This document shows, one piece after another, positions 50,831 to 59,397 of a stretch of 64,000 nucleotides of DNA. A model generated the notes under the pieces. That model did not search any database and had not been told where the DNA came from. It saw only the letters and a program-made list of their open reading frames with translations. Position 1 is the first letter of the stretch; each line of letters starts with the position of its first letter. The stretch comes from Sphingomonas sp. LC-1. Lineage in GTDB: Bacteria > Pseudomonadota > Alphaproteobacteria > Sphingomonadales > Sphingomonadaceae. Made by a program: the position numbers and the translations under genes. The stretch covers positions 434,001 through 498,000 of the forward strand of contig NZ_JANZXB010000001.1 of the NCBI RefSeq assembly GCF_025371035.1. The letters run 5' to 3'.

Positions 50831-51147
50831 TGGCCGAAGTCACGATCATGATCGGCGACCGTCCCCACACCGTCTATTGCCAGGACGGCGGCGAGGCGCG
50901 TGTCCATATGCTGGGCCAGATGCTCGACCAGCGCTGGCCGGCGGCACTGCGCGCGTCGGGGGGCCATAATGGCGAGCGCGCGCTGCTGTTCGTCGCGCTG
51001 ATGCTGGCCGACGCGCTGGAAGAGGCGGAGCGCCGCCCCCCCGCCGGCGCCGCCGTCAGCGAGGCCGCCCTCGCCCGCATTGCCGAACGGTTGGAAGGGC
51101 TGGCCGATGCGCTGGATCCCGAAGGACGCGGGGACGCCCTTGAGTAA
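50830..51147 (+). CDS. zapA: cell division protein ZapA
   Basis: A 105-residue FtsZ-associated protein that bundles FtsZ filaments at midcell. The N-terminal fold reads VTIMIGDRPHTVYCQDGGEARV and is followed by a long helix (ALLFVALMLADALEEAE) and a C-terminal coiled coil. The ATG overlaps the ZauP-like stop. The order zapA - 6S RNA - fau downstream is a widely conserved arrangement and supports the call. Confidence 0.93.
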   Translation: MAEVTIMIGDRPHTVYCQDGGEARVHMLGQMLDQRWPAALRASGGHNGERALLFVALMLADALEEAERRPPAGAAVSEAALARIAERLEGLADALDPEGRGDALE

Positions 51148-51159
51148 CGCGTCGCCAGC

Positions 51160-51344
51160 GACTACATGGGTCGGCGGCGGGCTCTGCCCGGTACGAGCCA
51201 CGATAATCCCTGAGGCTATTCTTCATCCAAGGGGGCTGTCCCTGCCCGGATCCTGGTCCGACGTACATGGTCCCCACCTGACGTATTGGGCGTCAGTGGA
51301 TATTACGGCAAACGGCCATGGCGGTCCCGCCACCCGCCCCTTTT
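51160..51344 (+). ncRNA. ssrS: 6S RNA
   Basis: The gap between zapA and fau is the usual place of 6S RNA, which binds housekeeping RNA polymerase. The sequence CCCTGAG followed by GCTATTCTTCATCC (near 51214) mirrors the E. coli 6S segment around its central bubble. The 5' side from 51168 (GGGTCGGCGGCGGG) pairs imperfectly with CCCGCCACCCGCCCC at 51326-51340, and TTTT follows, making the closing stem a terminator as well. Ends are estimates. Confidence 0.85.
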
Positions 51345-51348
51345 CGAC

Positions 51349-51882
51349 ATGACCGACAAACGCGCCCTCCGCGCCCGGATGCGGGCGATACGCGATGCGC
51401 ACGGCCCCGGCCTGCTGCCGGTGGCGCGGCCATTTCTGGACCGCATTCTCCCCCATCAGATCGTCGCGGCCTATCGCCCCCTGGGGGCGGAGGCGGACCC
51501 GGCGCTGTGGGTCGAGGCGGCGCTGCATGCCGGAGCGACGATCGCTCTTCCACATGTGACCGACCGGGACAGCCCGATCCGCTTCCTGCGATGGGCGGAC
51601 GGGGAGGATTTGAGCGTCGGCGCCTTCGGCCTTCACCAGCCCTCCCCTGATGCCCCGGAATGCGCCCCCGACATCATCCTGACGCCGCTGGTCGGGTTCG
51701 ATCGGCGTGGCAACCGGCTAGGCCAGGGCGCCGGCCATTATGATCGCGCCTTCGCCGCCCATCCGGGTGCCTGGAGGGTCGGCATCGCGTGGAGCGTGCA
51801 GGAGGTCGATGCGCTGACGCCCGATCCCTGGGACGTGCCGCTGCACGCCATCGCGACAGAGTCGGAATGGATCGTCCCATGA
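51349..51882 (+). CDS. 5-formyltetrahydrofolate cyclo-ligase
   Basis: A 177-residue enzyme that converts 5-formyl-THF to 5,10-methenyl-THF with ATP. It has KRALRARMRAIR at the start, the substrate strand VAAYRPLGAEADP, DIILTPLVGFDRRGNRLGQG and the nucleotide loop GAGHYDRAF. The family usually starts further upstream helices, so it is compact. The ATG at 51349 comes five bases after the 6S terminator; fau (ygfA) next to 6S RNA is the classic order. Its stop overlaps DUF2842 (ATGA). Confidence 0.93.
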   Translation: MTDKRALRARMRAIRDAHGPGLLPVARPFLDRILPHQIVAAYRPLGAEADPALWVEAALHAGATIALPHVTDRDSPIRFLRWADGEDLSVGAFGLHQPSPDAPECAPDIILTPLVGFDRRGNRLGQGAGHYDRAFAAHPGAWRVGIAWSVQEVDALTPDPWDVPLHAIATESEWIVP

Positions 51883-52082
51883 CCCCCAGTTGGCGTAAAC
51901 CCGCCGGAATGCTGCTGATCGTCGCGATCATCATCGTCTGGGCGATGCTGGTCGCCAGCCTGTCGGCGGTGGTCGGCCAGTGGCATTGGGTGCTGCAACT
52001 GGCCTTTTATATCGTCGCCGGGATCGTCTGGATCACGCCGATGAAGCCGCTGCTGCGTTGGATGGAGGGGGGCCGAGGTTAG
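51879..52082 (+). CDS. DUF2842 family small membrane protein
   Basis: A 67-residue protein with two membrane helices (about 10-30 and 38-56) and the closing motif WITPMKPLLRWM, matching DUF2842 of alphaproteobacteria. It overlaps the fau stop by four bases. Function unknown. Confidence 0.87.
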   Translation: MTPSWRKPAGMLLIVAIIIVWAMLVASLSAVVGQWHWVLQLAFYIVAGIVWITPMKPLLRWMEGGRG

Positions 52083-52092
52083 CTTTTCCCTG

Positions 52093-52175
52093 GGCCTTCG
52101 AGTGCGCTCGGGCTGAACGGCTGCTTTGGCATGGCTGGTCCCAGACTCCGCTCAGCCTGAGCGAAGTCGAAGGCC
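52093..52175. repeat. imperfect inverted repeat, same family as 789-864
   Basis: GGCCTTCGAGTGCGCTCGGG near 52093 and CTGAGCGAAGTCGAAGGCC ending at 52175 are imperfect inverted arms around a loop of about 30 bases. The arm consensus (CTTCGACTTCGCTCAGGCTGA) matches the repeat after the aminopeptidase gene. It lies between DUF2842 and the convergent tRNA genes. Confidence 0.75.
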
Positions 52176-52227
52176 ATGCCCCATCGCTGGCCAAAAGGCC
52201 ACGAGCCATCGCCAAATATGCAGGCTG

Positions 52228-52252
52228 AAAACAAAAACGCCATCCCGAAGGA

Positions 52253-52256
<4 letters not shown>
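52228..52256 (-). terminator. terminator after the first tRNA-Asp
   Basis: On the minus strand GCCATCC, loop TTCG and GGATGGC form a stem, followed by GTTTTTGTTTT. The left arm includes the last bases of the tRNA CCA end. Confidence 0.88.
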
Positions 52257-52329
<73 letters not shown>

Positions 52330-52409
52330 TTGAAAGCCATATGACGCTAACCAGATTAGCATCGGCCCTTTCGGGGATTTCGACATTTTCAGCCATTCCG
52401 GTGAGGGAA

Positions 52410-52486
<77 letters not shown>

Positions 52487-52544
52487 TGAAAGCGTCGAGG
52501 CGCGCCAACTAGGCGAGCCTCCCGAACCTGTCAACGCCTCATTT

Positions 52545-53765
52545 TCAACTTTCTTGCGGAACGTCTTCCGGGTCGCTGTCGCGGTCGAGATAGGTCAGCG
52601 TGCCGTGCTCGAACAGGAAGCCCGCAATATCGGGCTTGCCCGCCGCCTTGAGCACGGTCTGCAGGATGATCAGCAGCGGCACGGCCAGCAATGCCCCTGC
52701 CGTTCCCCACACCCATCCCCAGAAGCTGAGCGAGACCAGGATCAGGATCGGGCTGATGGTCAGGCGATGCCCGACGACCAGCGGGGTGATCAGATTCGCC
52801 TCGACCAGATGCATGCCATACATGATCGCGGGCGGCGCCAGCGCGACCCAGATGTCGCTGAACGTCATCAGCCCCCCGACCGCCAGCAACAGCGCACCGA
52901 TTACCGGTCCGAAATAGGGGATGTAGTTGAGCAGCGCGACGATACCGCCCCACATCAGGGGATAGGGCATGCCGAACAGCGACAAGGCGCCCGCCACCGC
53001 GCCGCCCAGTGCGAGGTTGATAATGGTGATGGTGCCCAGATAGGCCGACACATCGTCCACCACGTCCTGAATCACCCGCGCGGTTGCCATCGCGCCGTCG
53101 AAGCTGGTCCGCCCGCGAATCGTCTCGCGCCGCATCCGCGTCCAGCCTGACAGGACGAAGAAGACGACGAGGACGCCGAACAGGAACTGGACGATCAGCG
53201 TCGGGGCCGAGGTCGCGGCAAGCTCTAGGATCGAACTGGGCGGCGATACCGCGCTGGTCTGGGGCTGGCGGATCGGGGTCGAGGCGACCTGCCGCAGCGC
53301 CTTGTTCACATAGCGCTCGAGATTGGAATAGAGGTCGAGCAGCGGCGCCAGATTGTCCTGGATGCGCCCGATCCGGCTGGGCAGCAGGCGGAAGAAGTCG
53401 GTCGCGGGCACGATGATCGCCGCAAGCGCGATATTGGCGACGATCAGGAACAGCAGGACGCACATCAGCGCGGCCAGCGGCGACGGCACCCGCCGCCGCT
53501 CCAGCCATTCGAGAATGGGGACGAGCGCGATCGCGATGACCAGTGCGGTGGTCAGCGGCAGGAAGAATTCCGCCCCTTCCTTCAACGCGAAGGGCAGTGC
53601 CAGCGTGAACCCCGCCCCCGCGGTCAAGGTCAGCCCGGCAAGCAGGCGATCACGACGCATCGCGATCCGCATCGCCTCGCGCGAGCCCATGCCTGCGGGG
53701 GTTCCCAGGATCGAATCGCCGGCGATCGGGCCCTTGGCGGTCGCGTCATCGTGAACGTCACTCAT
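52545..53765 (-). CDS. AI-2E family transporter (TqsA/PerM-like permease)
   Basis: A 406-residue inner-membrane protein with a polar N-terminus, a pair of helices (about 43-80), two more (98-125), a long extracytoplasmic helical segment, then four to five helices with the family core INLALGGAVAGALSLFGMPYPLMWGG, LLNYIPYFGPVIGA and ISPILILVSLSFWGWVWG. The family includes the AI-2 exporter TqsA and Na+/H+-type members; the cargo here cannot be told. It ends just before the tRNA-Asp pair on the same strand. Confidence 0.92.
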   Translation of the reverse strand: MSDVHDDATAKGPIAGDSILGTPAGMGSREAMRIAMRRDRLLAGLTLTAGAGFTLALPFALKEGAEFFLPLTTALVIAIALVPILEWLERRRVPSPLAALMCVLLFLIVANIALAAIIVPATDFFRLLPSRIGRIQDNLAPLLDLYSNLERYVNKALRQVASTPIRQPQTSAVSPPSSILELAATSAPTLIVQFLFGVLVVFFVLSGWTRMRRETIRGRTSFDGAMATARVIQDVVDDVSAYLGTITIINLALGGAVAGALSLFGMPYPLMWGGIVALLNYIPYFGPVIGALLLAVGGLMTFSDIWVALAPPAIMYGMHLVEANLITPLVVGHRLTISPILILVSLSFWGWVWGTAGALLAVPLLIILQTVLKAAGKPDIAGFLFEHGTLTYLDRDSDPEDVPQES

Positions 53766-53864
53766 GACGTCACGTTAGCGGCTTTCCCCTTCCAGAAAAG
53801 CCGCTAACGCCCAAGCGAGATGACGTTTGTGTCATGTGGGGCATCATGGCCGATGCGCAGGGGC

Positions 53865-54041
53865 TTACCAGGCGCGGGGGATCCCGCCGGTCCGCTCCGC
53901 CACCGCATTTTCGATGGACTGAAGCTGTGTGCGGGTCAGCACGCCCGCCTCCATCAAATGACGCATCAGTTCCTCGGTCAACGCCGCCAAAAAGTGCAGC
54001 TCCGCGCGCTCCGACGCCCCATCTTCGTTCAATGCGTCCAT
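53865..54041 (-). CDS. small conserved-looking acidic protein
   Basis: A 58-residue helical protein (MDALNEDGASERAELHFLAALTEE at the start, then a MEAGVLTRTQLQSIE helix). GGGAG lies six bases before the chosen ATG; TTG and GTG codons just upstream would add two residues. The layout resembles small hypothetical proteins of sphingomonads. It diverges from the thioesterase gene. No function can be offered. Confidence 0.65.
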   Translation of the reverse strand: MDALNEDGASERAELHFLAALTEELMRHLMEAGVLTRTQLQSIENAVAERTGGIPRAW

Positions 54042-54163
54042 CACCAACTCCCGGATCCGATCGTCGGGGACTGTGTAACCGCGCGCCCGCGACCGTCAAA
54101 GTATCTTTTCGGCAAGAGGCATGAGCGGTTGACGTTTACGTCAAGGATAACCATCACCGCCGG

Positions 54164-55063
54164 ATGGATCATCGAACGCCCCCCTCCCCCGAAAGGCTCG
54201 CCCAGGGCCTGGTCGCGCTTCTGGATGTCGAGGAGATCGATACCGACCTGTACCGCGGCGCTCGCCGCCCCGGTGGCGAAGGGCGGGTGTTCGGGGGGCA
54301 GGTGATCGCGCAGGCGCTTCAGGCGGCGCAGCGTTCGACGGATGCCCCGCGCACCGCCCATTCGCTCCATGCCTATTTCATGCGGCCGGGCGACGAGCGC
54401 TATCCGATCATCTACCGCGTGGAGCGCGATTTCGAGGGGCGCAGCTTTGCGACGCGGCGCGTGATCGCGATGCAGAAGGGCAAGCCGATCCTCAACATGG
54501 CCTGTTCCTTCCAGACGCCGGAGGACGGGCTGCATCATCAGGACGCGATGCCCGATGTGCCCGCGCCCGACACCTTGACGCCCGAAGCGGCGTTGCTTGA
54601 TGAACTCGGGGACCGGATACCCGCCCCGCTTCGCGCCTTTCTGTCGCGTCCTCGCCCGATCGAACTCCGCCCCGTCGACCCGCGCCAATTGCTCCAGCCC
54701 GAGCCGCGAGCCCCCCGTCAGTCGATCTGGTTCCGGGTGGTCGCCCCGATCAGCGACGATCCGACACTGCACCGGGCGATCCTGGCCTATGCCAGCGACT
54801 TCGCGCTGCTGGGCACCTCGACCCTGCCGCACGGCGTCCACTGGCTGATCGACGACATGCAGACGGCCAGCCTCGATCACGCGCTGTGGCTGCACGAACC
54901 GTTCCGTGCGGACGAATGGCTGCTCTACACGACCGACAGCCCTTGGGCGGGGCATGCGCGTGGGTTCAACCGCGGACGCATCTTTGCGGCCGACGGCCGA
55001 TTGGTCGCCAGCGTCGCGCAGGAAGGATTGATCCGCCTCCGCTCGCCCAAGACCGGCGATTAA
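54164..55063 (+). CDS. tesB: acyl-CoA thioesterase II
   Basis: A 299-residue double-hotdog thioesterase releasing free fatty acids from acyl-CoA. The first hotdog has RVFGGQVIAQALQAA and HSLHAYFMRPGD; the second ends SLDHALWLHEPFRADEW with the catalytic Asp, then GRIFAADGRLVASVAQEGLIR. It is followed after 282 bases (no gene or clear signal seen) by a double TetR regulator on the same strand, which might control lipid genes. Confidence 0.95.
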   Translation: MDHRTPPSPERLAQGLVALLDVEEIDTDLYRGARRPGGEGRVFGGQVIAQALQAAQRSTDAPRTAHSLHAYFMRPGDERYPIIYRVERDFEGRSFATRRVIAMQKGKPILNMACSFQTPEDGLHHQDAMPDVPAPDTLTPEAALLDELGDRIPAPLRAFLSRPRPIELRPVDPRQLLQPEPRAPRQSIWFRVVAPISDDPTLHRAILAYASDFALLGTSTLPHGVHWLIDDMQTASLDHALWLHEPFRADEWLLYTTDSPWAGHARGFNRGRIFAADGRLVASVAQEGLIRLRSPKTGD

Positions 55064-55345
55064 CCGCGCAGCAACTTGCATGCCGTCCGGTCGACGGCGC
55101 TCATCCCCTCCTCCGGGGCAAAGGAAGAAATGGGGTTTGTCGACCTTCGTAACGACGGTGACGCGATCCAAGGCGCAATCGACTCCAGTCCGGCCATACC
55201 CCGAATTGGATTGCGCAGGGGCAATGGGCCGCACCGGATCCGAATGTCGCAAAAGGGCGATGACCGGGGGCGCTTTTCGCTTTAAGCTCTGCCGGTCCCT
55301 CGCCGATGGAGCATGCGACGGACGGGTATCGAGAGGGTGGCGGGA

Positions 55346-56587
55346 ATGACGGCGACGTCCGTCGACGAAGGGCAGAGCACCGAGCGCTATAAGCAAAAGC
55401 GGGACGCCATTCTGGCGGCGGCGGCGCAGGCGATCAACGAGCAGTCGGCCAAGGGCATGACCTTTGCCGATGTCGCGCAGCGTGTGGGGCTGAACACCAC
55501 CAGCGTCACCTATTATTTCCGCCGCAAGGACGAGCTGGCGGCGGCGGCGTTCGAACATACGCTGGACCGACTGCTCGACATGCTGGGGCAAGCCGCCAAG
55601 GCCCCGACGCCGCAGGCCCGCGTCGCACGCTATCTGGCGATCAACATGGAACGGCTCGCCCGGATCGAACGCGGCGAGGAAGCGCCTTTTGCCGTGCTGT
55701 CCGACCTGCGCGCCATGGAGGAGCCGATCCGCGGCCGGTTGATGGCGGGCTGGCAAAAGGTGTTCCGCGCGACCCGGAGCCTATGGGGCCCCGCGGCCAG
55801 CCGCGCGCAGACCGACCTGTACGGCGCGCGCGCCCATGTCCTGTTGGAAAACACCTTCTGGCTGCCGATTTGGCTGGTCCGGTACGAACTGGACCAGTTC
55901 CCGCGTGTCGAGGAACGGCTGCTCGACGTGTTGACCCATGGCATCGCGGCCCAGGGATCGACCTGGTCTCCCGCCATGCTCGACCTGGACGAGCGGATGG
56001 CCCAGCGGACCGAGCCGGGGCGCGAGGCGTTTCTACTGGCGGCGACCCGGCTGATCAACCAGCTCGGCTATCGCGGGGCGAGCGTGCAGCGGATCGCCAG
56101 CGAACTGAACGTCACCAAGGGCAGCTTCTACCACCATCTCGACGCGAAGGACGATCTGGTCGCGGCCTGTTACCGACGCAGCTTCGACACGATCACCGCC
56201 GCGCAGCAGCTTGCCGATGCGGCGGGGGGCAGTCACTGGCACCGGCTGTCCAGCGCCATCGCGACGCTGCTCGACGTGCAGTTCGCCGAGCGGGGGCCGC
56301 TGCTGCGCACCACCGCGCTCGCCAGCCTGCCGGGCGATGTACGCGCCGCGATGGTCGAACGCTCCAACCGGATCGCCCGGCGCTATGCGGGCACGATCAT
56401 GGACGGCGTGGCGGAAGGATCGATGCGCGCGGTCGATGCCCTGATCGCGGCGCAGGCGTTGATGGCGATCCAGAACGCCGCGTTCGACATGCGCAAATGG
56501 GCGGGCACGATGGAGCGGCCCCATGCCATCGCGCTGTACGCCTCGACCATCCTCTATGGCATGTTCGACGACCGCTTCCTGACCTGA
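55346..56587 (+). CDS. tandem TetR-family regulator (two TetR units in one chain)
   Basis: A 413-residue protein that contains two full TetR-like units. Unit one has a helix-turn-helix around residues 14-60 (MTFADVAQRVGLNTTSVTYYF) and a ligand domain to about 210. Unit two has another at about 225-275 (ASVQRIASELNVTKGSFYHH) with its own C-terminal domain. A single chain would then carry the two DNA-binding heads normally provided by a dimer. I chose the ATG at 55346; the one at 55313 would add 11 residues. No operator is obvious. Confidence 0.88.
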   Translation: MTATSVDEGQSTERYKQKRDAILAAAAQAINEQSAKGMTFADVAQRVGLNTTSVTYYFRRKDELAAAAFEHTLDRLLDMLGQAAKAPTPQARVARYLAINMERLARIERGEEAPFAVLSDLRAMEEPIRGRLMAGWQKVFRATRSLWGPAASRAQTDLYGARAHVLLENTFWLPIWLVRYELDQFPRVEERLLDVLTHGIAAQGSTWSPAMLDLDERMAQRTEPGREAFLLAATRLINQLGYRGASVQRIASELNVTKGSFYHHLDAKDDLVAACYRRSFDTITAAQQLADAAGGSHWHRLSSAIATLLDVQFAERGPLLRTTALASLPGDVRAAMVERSNRIARRYAGTIMDGVAEGSMRAVDALIAAQALMAIQNAAFDMRKWAGTMERPHAIALYASTILYGMFDDRFLT

Positions 56588-56717
56588 CCGGGTGTAAAGC
56601 CCGCACAATTTGCGACAATTGGACCGCACCGCCGACATGATCGGGCGACAGCGATCCGCGAAAAGGGGCATCGACCGGAAGGGCGTTTCCCCTTCCCTTC
56701 GCAAAGGACATGCCACC

Positions 56718-57221
56718 ATGCGAAAGACCCTGATCGGCCTTTCCCTCGCCACGTTGCTGACCGCCACAGCCGCCCAGGCGCAGACGGATGCGCCCCCACC
56801 CCCGCCGCGCGGCCATATGGGCGGCATGATGGGACTGCGCCCCGATGCATCGGGCAACATCACCCGCGCCGCCGCCATCGCCGCCGCCGACCAGCGCTTT
56901 GCCGCGATGGATGCCAATCACGACGGCACCGTCACTCCGGACGAGATGCGGGCCTATCGCGATCAGCGTCGCGCCGAGTGGCAGCAGCGCCGCCCCGATG
57001 GCGACCGTCCCGACCGGGCGGGCCGTCCTGAGCGCCCCGCGCCCCAGCCGATCACGGCCGAGGCCTTCCGCGCCCGCGCCGTCGCAATGTTCGACCGTCT
57101 CGACACCAATCATGACGGCCGTATCGACGCGGCCGAACGCGCCGCCGCCCCCCGGTTCGGAGGCCGCCGCCATCATGGCGACATGGCCCCCGGCGCTCAG
57201 CCTGCCTCGCAGGACGACTGA
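56718..57221 (+). CDS. exported EF-hand protein
   Basis: A 167-residue protein with a signal peptide (MRKTLIGLSLATLL, cut after AQA) and two EF-hand calcium loops, DANHDGTVTPDE and DTNHDGRIDAAE, separated by a Pro/Arg-rich linker. A His/Met/Gly-rich tail (GGRRHHGDM) and RGHMGGMMG could also bind metals. It lies 78 bases before an OmpR-type response regulator and likely works in the periplasm with that system. The ATG at 56718 begins the signal peptide. Confidence 0.88.
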   Translation: MRKTLIGLSLATLLTATAAQAQTDAPPPPPRGHMGGMMGLRPDASGNITRAAAIAAADQRFAAMDANHDGTVTPDEMRAYRDQRRAEWQQRRPDGDRPDRAGRPERPAPQPITAEAFRARAVAMFDRLDTNHDGRIDAAERAAAPRFGGRRHHGDMAPGAQPASQDD

Positions 57222-57299
57222 GCCGACAGGCGGGGCGACCGGCCCTCCCACCGGCCGCCCCGCTTGCGAGGCTCGCCTGCCATGCTAGACCCTTCCCCC

Positions 57300-58019
57300 A
57301 TGTCCGACACGCCGCACCTGCTGCTCGTCGATGACGAGCGTTCGATCCGCGAGCCGCTCGCCGTCTATCTGACCAAACAGGGGTTCCGCGTGACCCAGGC
57401 GGGAGATGCCGCCTCGGCCCGTACCCGGCTGGCCGCCTATGCGATCGACCTCGTCATCCTCGACATCATGATGCCGGGAGAGGACGGCCTGTCGCTGTGC
57501 CGCCATATCGCGGCGACCAGCGAGGTGCCCGTCATCCTCCTGACCGCGCGGGCCGAGGAGACCGATCGCATCGTCGGGCTGGAAATGGGCGCGGACGATT
57601 ATGTCGTGAAGCCCTTTTCGCCGCGCGAACTGGCGACCCGGGCCAAGGTCGTGCTGCGTCGGACCCAGGCCGGCGGCGCGCGGCTCCATGCGCCCGATAG
57701 CGGTTCCTATGCCTTTGCAGGCTGGGTGCTGAAATCGGGCGAGCGGTCGCTGGTCGATCGGGAAGGCGTATCGGTGATGCTGTCGACCGGCGAATATAAC
57801 CTCCTCCTCGCGCTGGTCAGCCGCCCGCGCCAGGTCCTGACCCGCGACCAGTTGCTCGACCTGACCCAGGGGCGCGAGGCCGCCGCCTTCGACCGGGCGA
57901 TCGACAATCAGGTCAGCCGTCTGCGCCGCAAGATCGAGGCGGACCCCAAATCGCCCGAGATCATCAAGACGGTCTGGGGCGGCGGCTATACGCTCGCCGC
58001 GGAGGTCACCCGGCTGTGA
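57300..58019 (+). CDS. OmpR-family response regulator
   Basis: A 239-residue regulator: receiver domain with the acidic pair in LLVDDERSI, phospho-acceptor D55 (LVILDIMMPGEDG), TAR and K in VVKPFSPREL, then a winged-helix output domain (about 140-235) ending TVWGGGYTLAAEV. The start is the ATG at 57300; one at 57282 would add six residues. The kinase gene begins 28 bases later. Confidence 0.94.
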   Translation: MSDTPHLLLVDDERSIREPLAVYLTKQGFRVTQAGDAASARTRLAAYAIDLVILDIMMPGEDGLSLCRHIAATSEVPVILLTARAEETDRIVGLEMGADDYVVKPFSPRELATRAKVVLRRTQAGGARLHAPDSGSYAFAGWVLKSGERSLVDREGVSVMLSTGEYNLLLALVSRPRQVLTRDQLLDLTQGREAAAFDRAIDNQVSRLRRKIEADPKSPEIIKTVWGGGYTLAAEVTRL

Positions 58020-58047
58020 GGCCGAGCAAGTCCATGAGACCGACCCC

Positions 58048-59382
58048 GTGACGCTGCGTTTCTGGCCGCGTCGGCTGGCCGCGCAGATGGCACTGCTGCT
58101 CGCCATCGCCTTGTTCGTGGCGCAGGCGATCAGCTTCACGCTGCTGCTGCGCGAGCGGCGCAGCCTGTTGCTCGAACAGACATCCGGGCCCGCCATCGCC
58201 CGGCTGAACGACGCGATCGAGCGTGCGGCGAGTGGCAAGGCCTTGTCCCCCGATCGTGGCCGCGTGCGGGCGTCACTCAACAATCCGATCCACCCCCGGT
58301 TGCCGCGCGTGCCCGAGGTGGAGACGCTGATCCGCGAGGGGCTGTCCGAATCCGGGCATCCGGTCGTCCGTGTCGTCACCGGCGTCCGCCCTTTCAAGCC
58401 GGAGGATTTCGACTGGCCACGCCGCAAGTTCGACCGGCGGCGTATACCGGCCGAGGAGCTGTTGATCGCCGTCCAGCGAAAGGACGGTAGCTGGCTGGTG
58501 ACGCGATCCTTCTGGCCGCGCGATGGTCTTTACCTGGTCTGGCGACTGATCGCGCAGACGCTGATCCTCTACGGCGTCATCCTATTGCCGGTGTTGTGGA
58601 TCGGACGGCGCATCTCCCGCCCGTTGCGCGACCTGACCCGTGCGGCGGAGCGCTTCGACCCGCGCGAACCGGGCGAACCCATCCCCGAACAGGGGCCGCT
58701 CGACGTGTCGGGCCTGATCGCCGCGTTCAACGCGCTGCGCCTGCGGATCGGCGCGATGCTGGAGGAAAAGGACCGGATGCTGGGCGCGATCGGCCATGAC
58801 CTGCGCACGCCGCTCGCCGCGCTGCGCGTCCGCATCGAATCGGTCGAGGACGAGCAGGACCGGCTGCGCATGGCGGACACCATCGCCGAGATGAACAAGA
58901 CGCTGGAGGACATCCTGTCGCTCGCCCGCGTCGGGCGGCCCAGCGAGGCGGAGACCGATGTCGACCTGAACGCGCTGGTCGATGCGGTGGTCGCGGACTT
59001 TCACGATCTGGGACAGGATGTGACTTTCGAGGAGGGCGGGCGTCTGCGGCTGAAGCTGCGTCCGTCGCTGATGCGGCGGGCGGTGCGCAACCTGATCGAG
59101 AATGCCGTCAAATATGGCCATGCCGCCGATGTCCGCATCGATGCCCAAGCCGATCATATCGCGATCATCGTCGCCGATCAGGGCCCCGGCATTTCGCCCG
59201 ATCAGTTGGAGACGGTGTTCGATCCCTTCATCCGCCTGGAAAACTCGCGCAATCGCGATACAGGCGGGATCGGGCTGGGTCTGGCGCTCGCCCGTTCGAT
59301 CGTGCGAGAGGCGGGAGGCGACGTTCGCCTCGCCAACCGGGCCGAGGGTGGTCTGGCTGCGACGATCACCCTCCCCCGTTGA
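58048..59382 (+). CDS. membrane sensor histidine kinase (EnvZ-like)
   Basis: A 444-residue kinase: helix 1 (about 12-34), a periplasmic sensor region of about 130 residues, helix 2 (about 165-190), HAMP, HisKA with H250 in IGHDLRTPLAALR, and HATPase with NLIENAVKYG, VADQGPGIS and GGIGLGLALA. It pairs with the response regulator just upstream. The periplasmic part is rich in Arg/Pro and has no family I recognise. Start is GTG. It converges on the MFS gene with 15 bases between stops. Confidence 0.94.
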   Translation: MTLRFWPRRLAAQMALLLAIALFVAQAISFTLLLRERRSLLLEQTSGPAIARLNDAIERAASGKALSPDRGRVRASLNNPIHPRLPRVPEVETLIREGLSESGHPVVRVVTGVRPFKPEDFDWPRRKFDRRRIPAEELLIAVQRKDGSWLVTRSFWPRDGLYLVWRLIAQTLILYGVILLPVLWIGRRISRPLRDLTRAAERFDPREPGEPIPEQGPLDVSGLIAAFNALRLRIGAMLEEKDRMLGAIGHDLRTPLAALRVRIESVEDEQDRLRMADTIAEMNKTLEDILSLARVGRPSEAETDVDLNALVDAVVADFHDLGQDVTFEEGGRLRLKLRPSLMRRAVRNLIENAVKYGHAADVRIDAQADHIAIIVADQGPGISPDQLETVFDPFIRLENSRNRDTGGIGLGLALARSIVREAGGDVRLANRAEGGLAATITLPR

Positions 59383-59397
59383 TCAGGCCCCCGCTGA

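Noticed and set aside
55064-55345. 282-base gap between tesB and the double TetR gene
   Set aside because: Short frames there have no ribosome binding site or family resemblance, and no clear repeat or terminator is visible.
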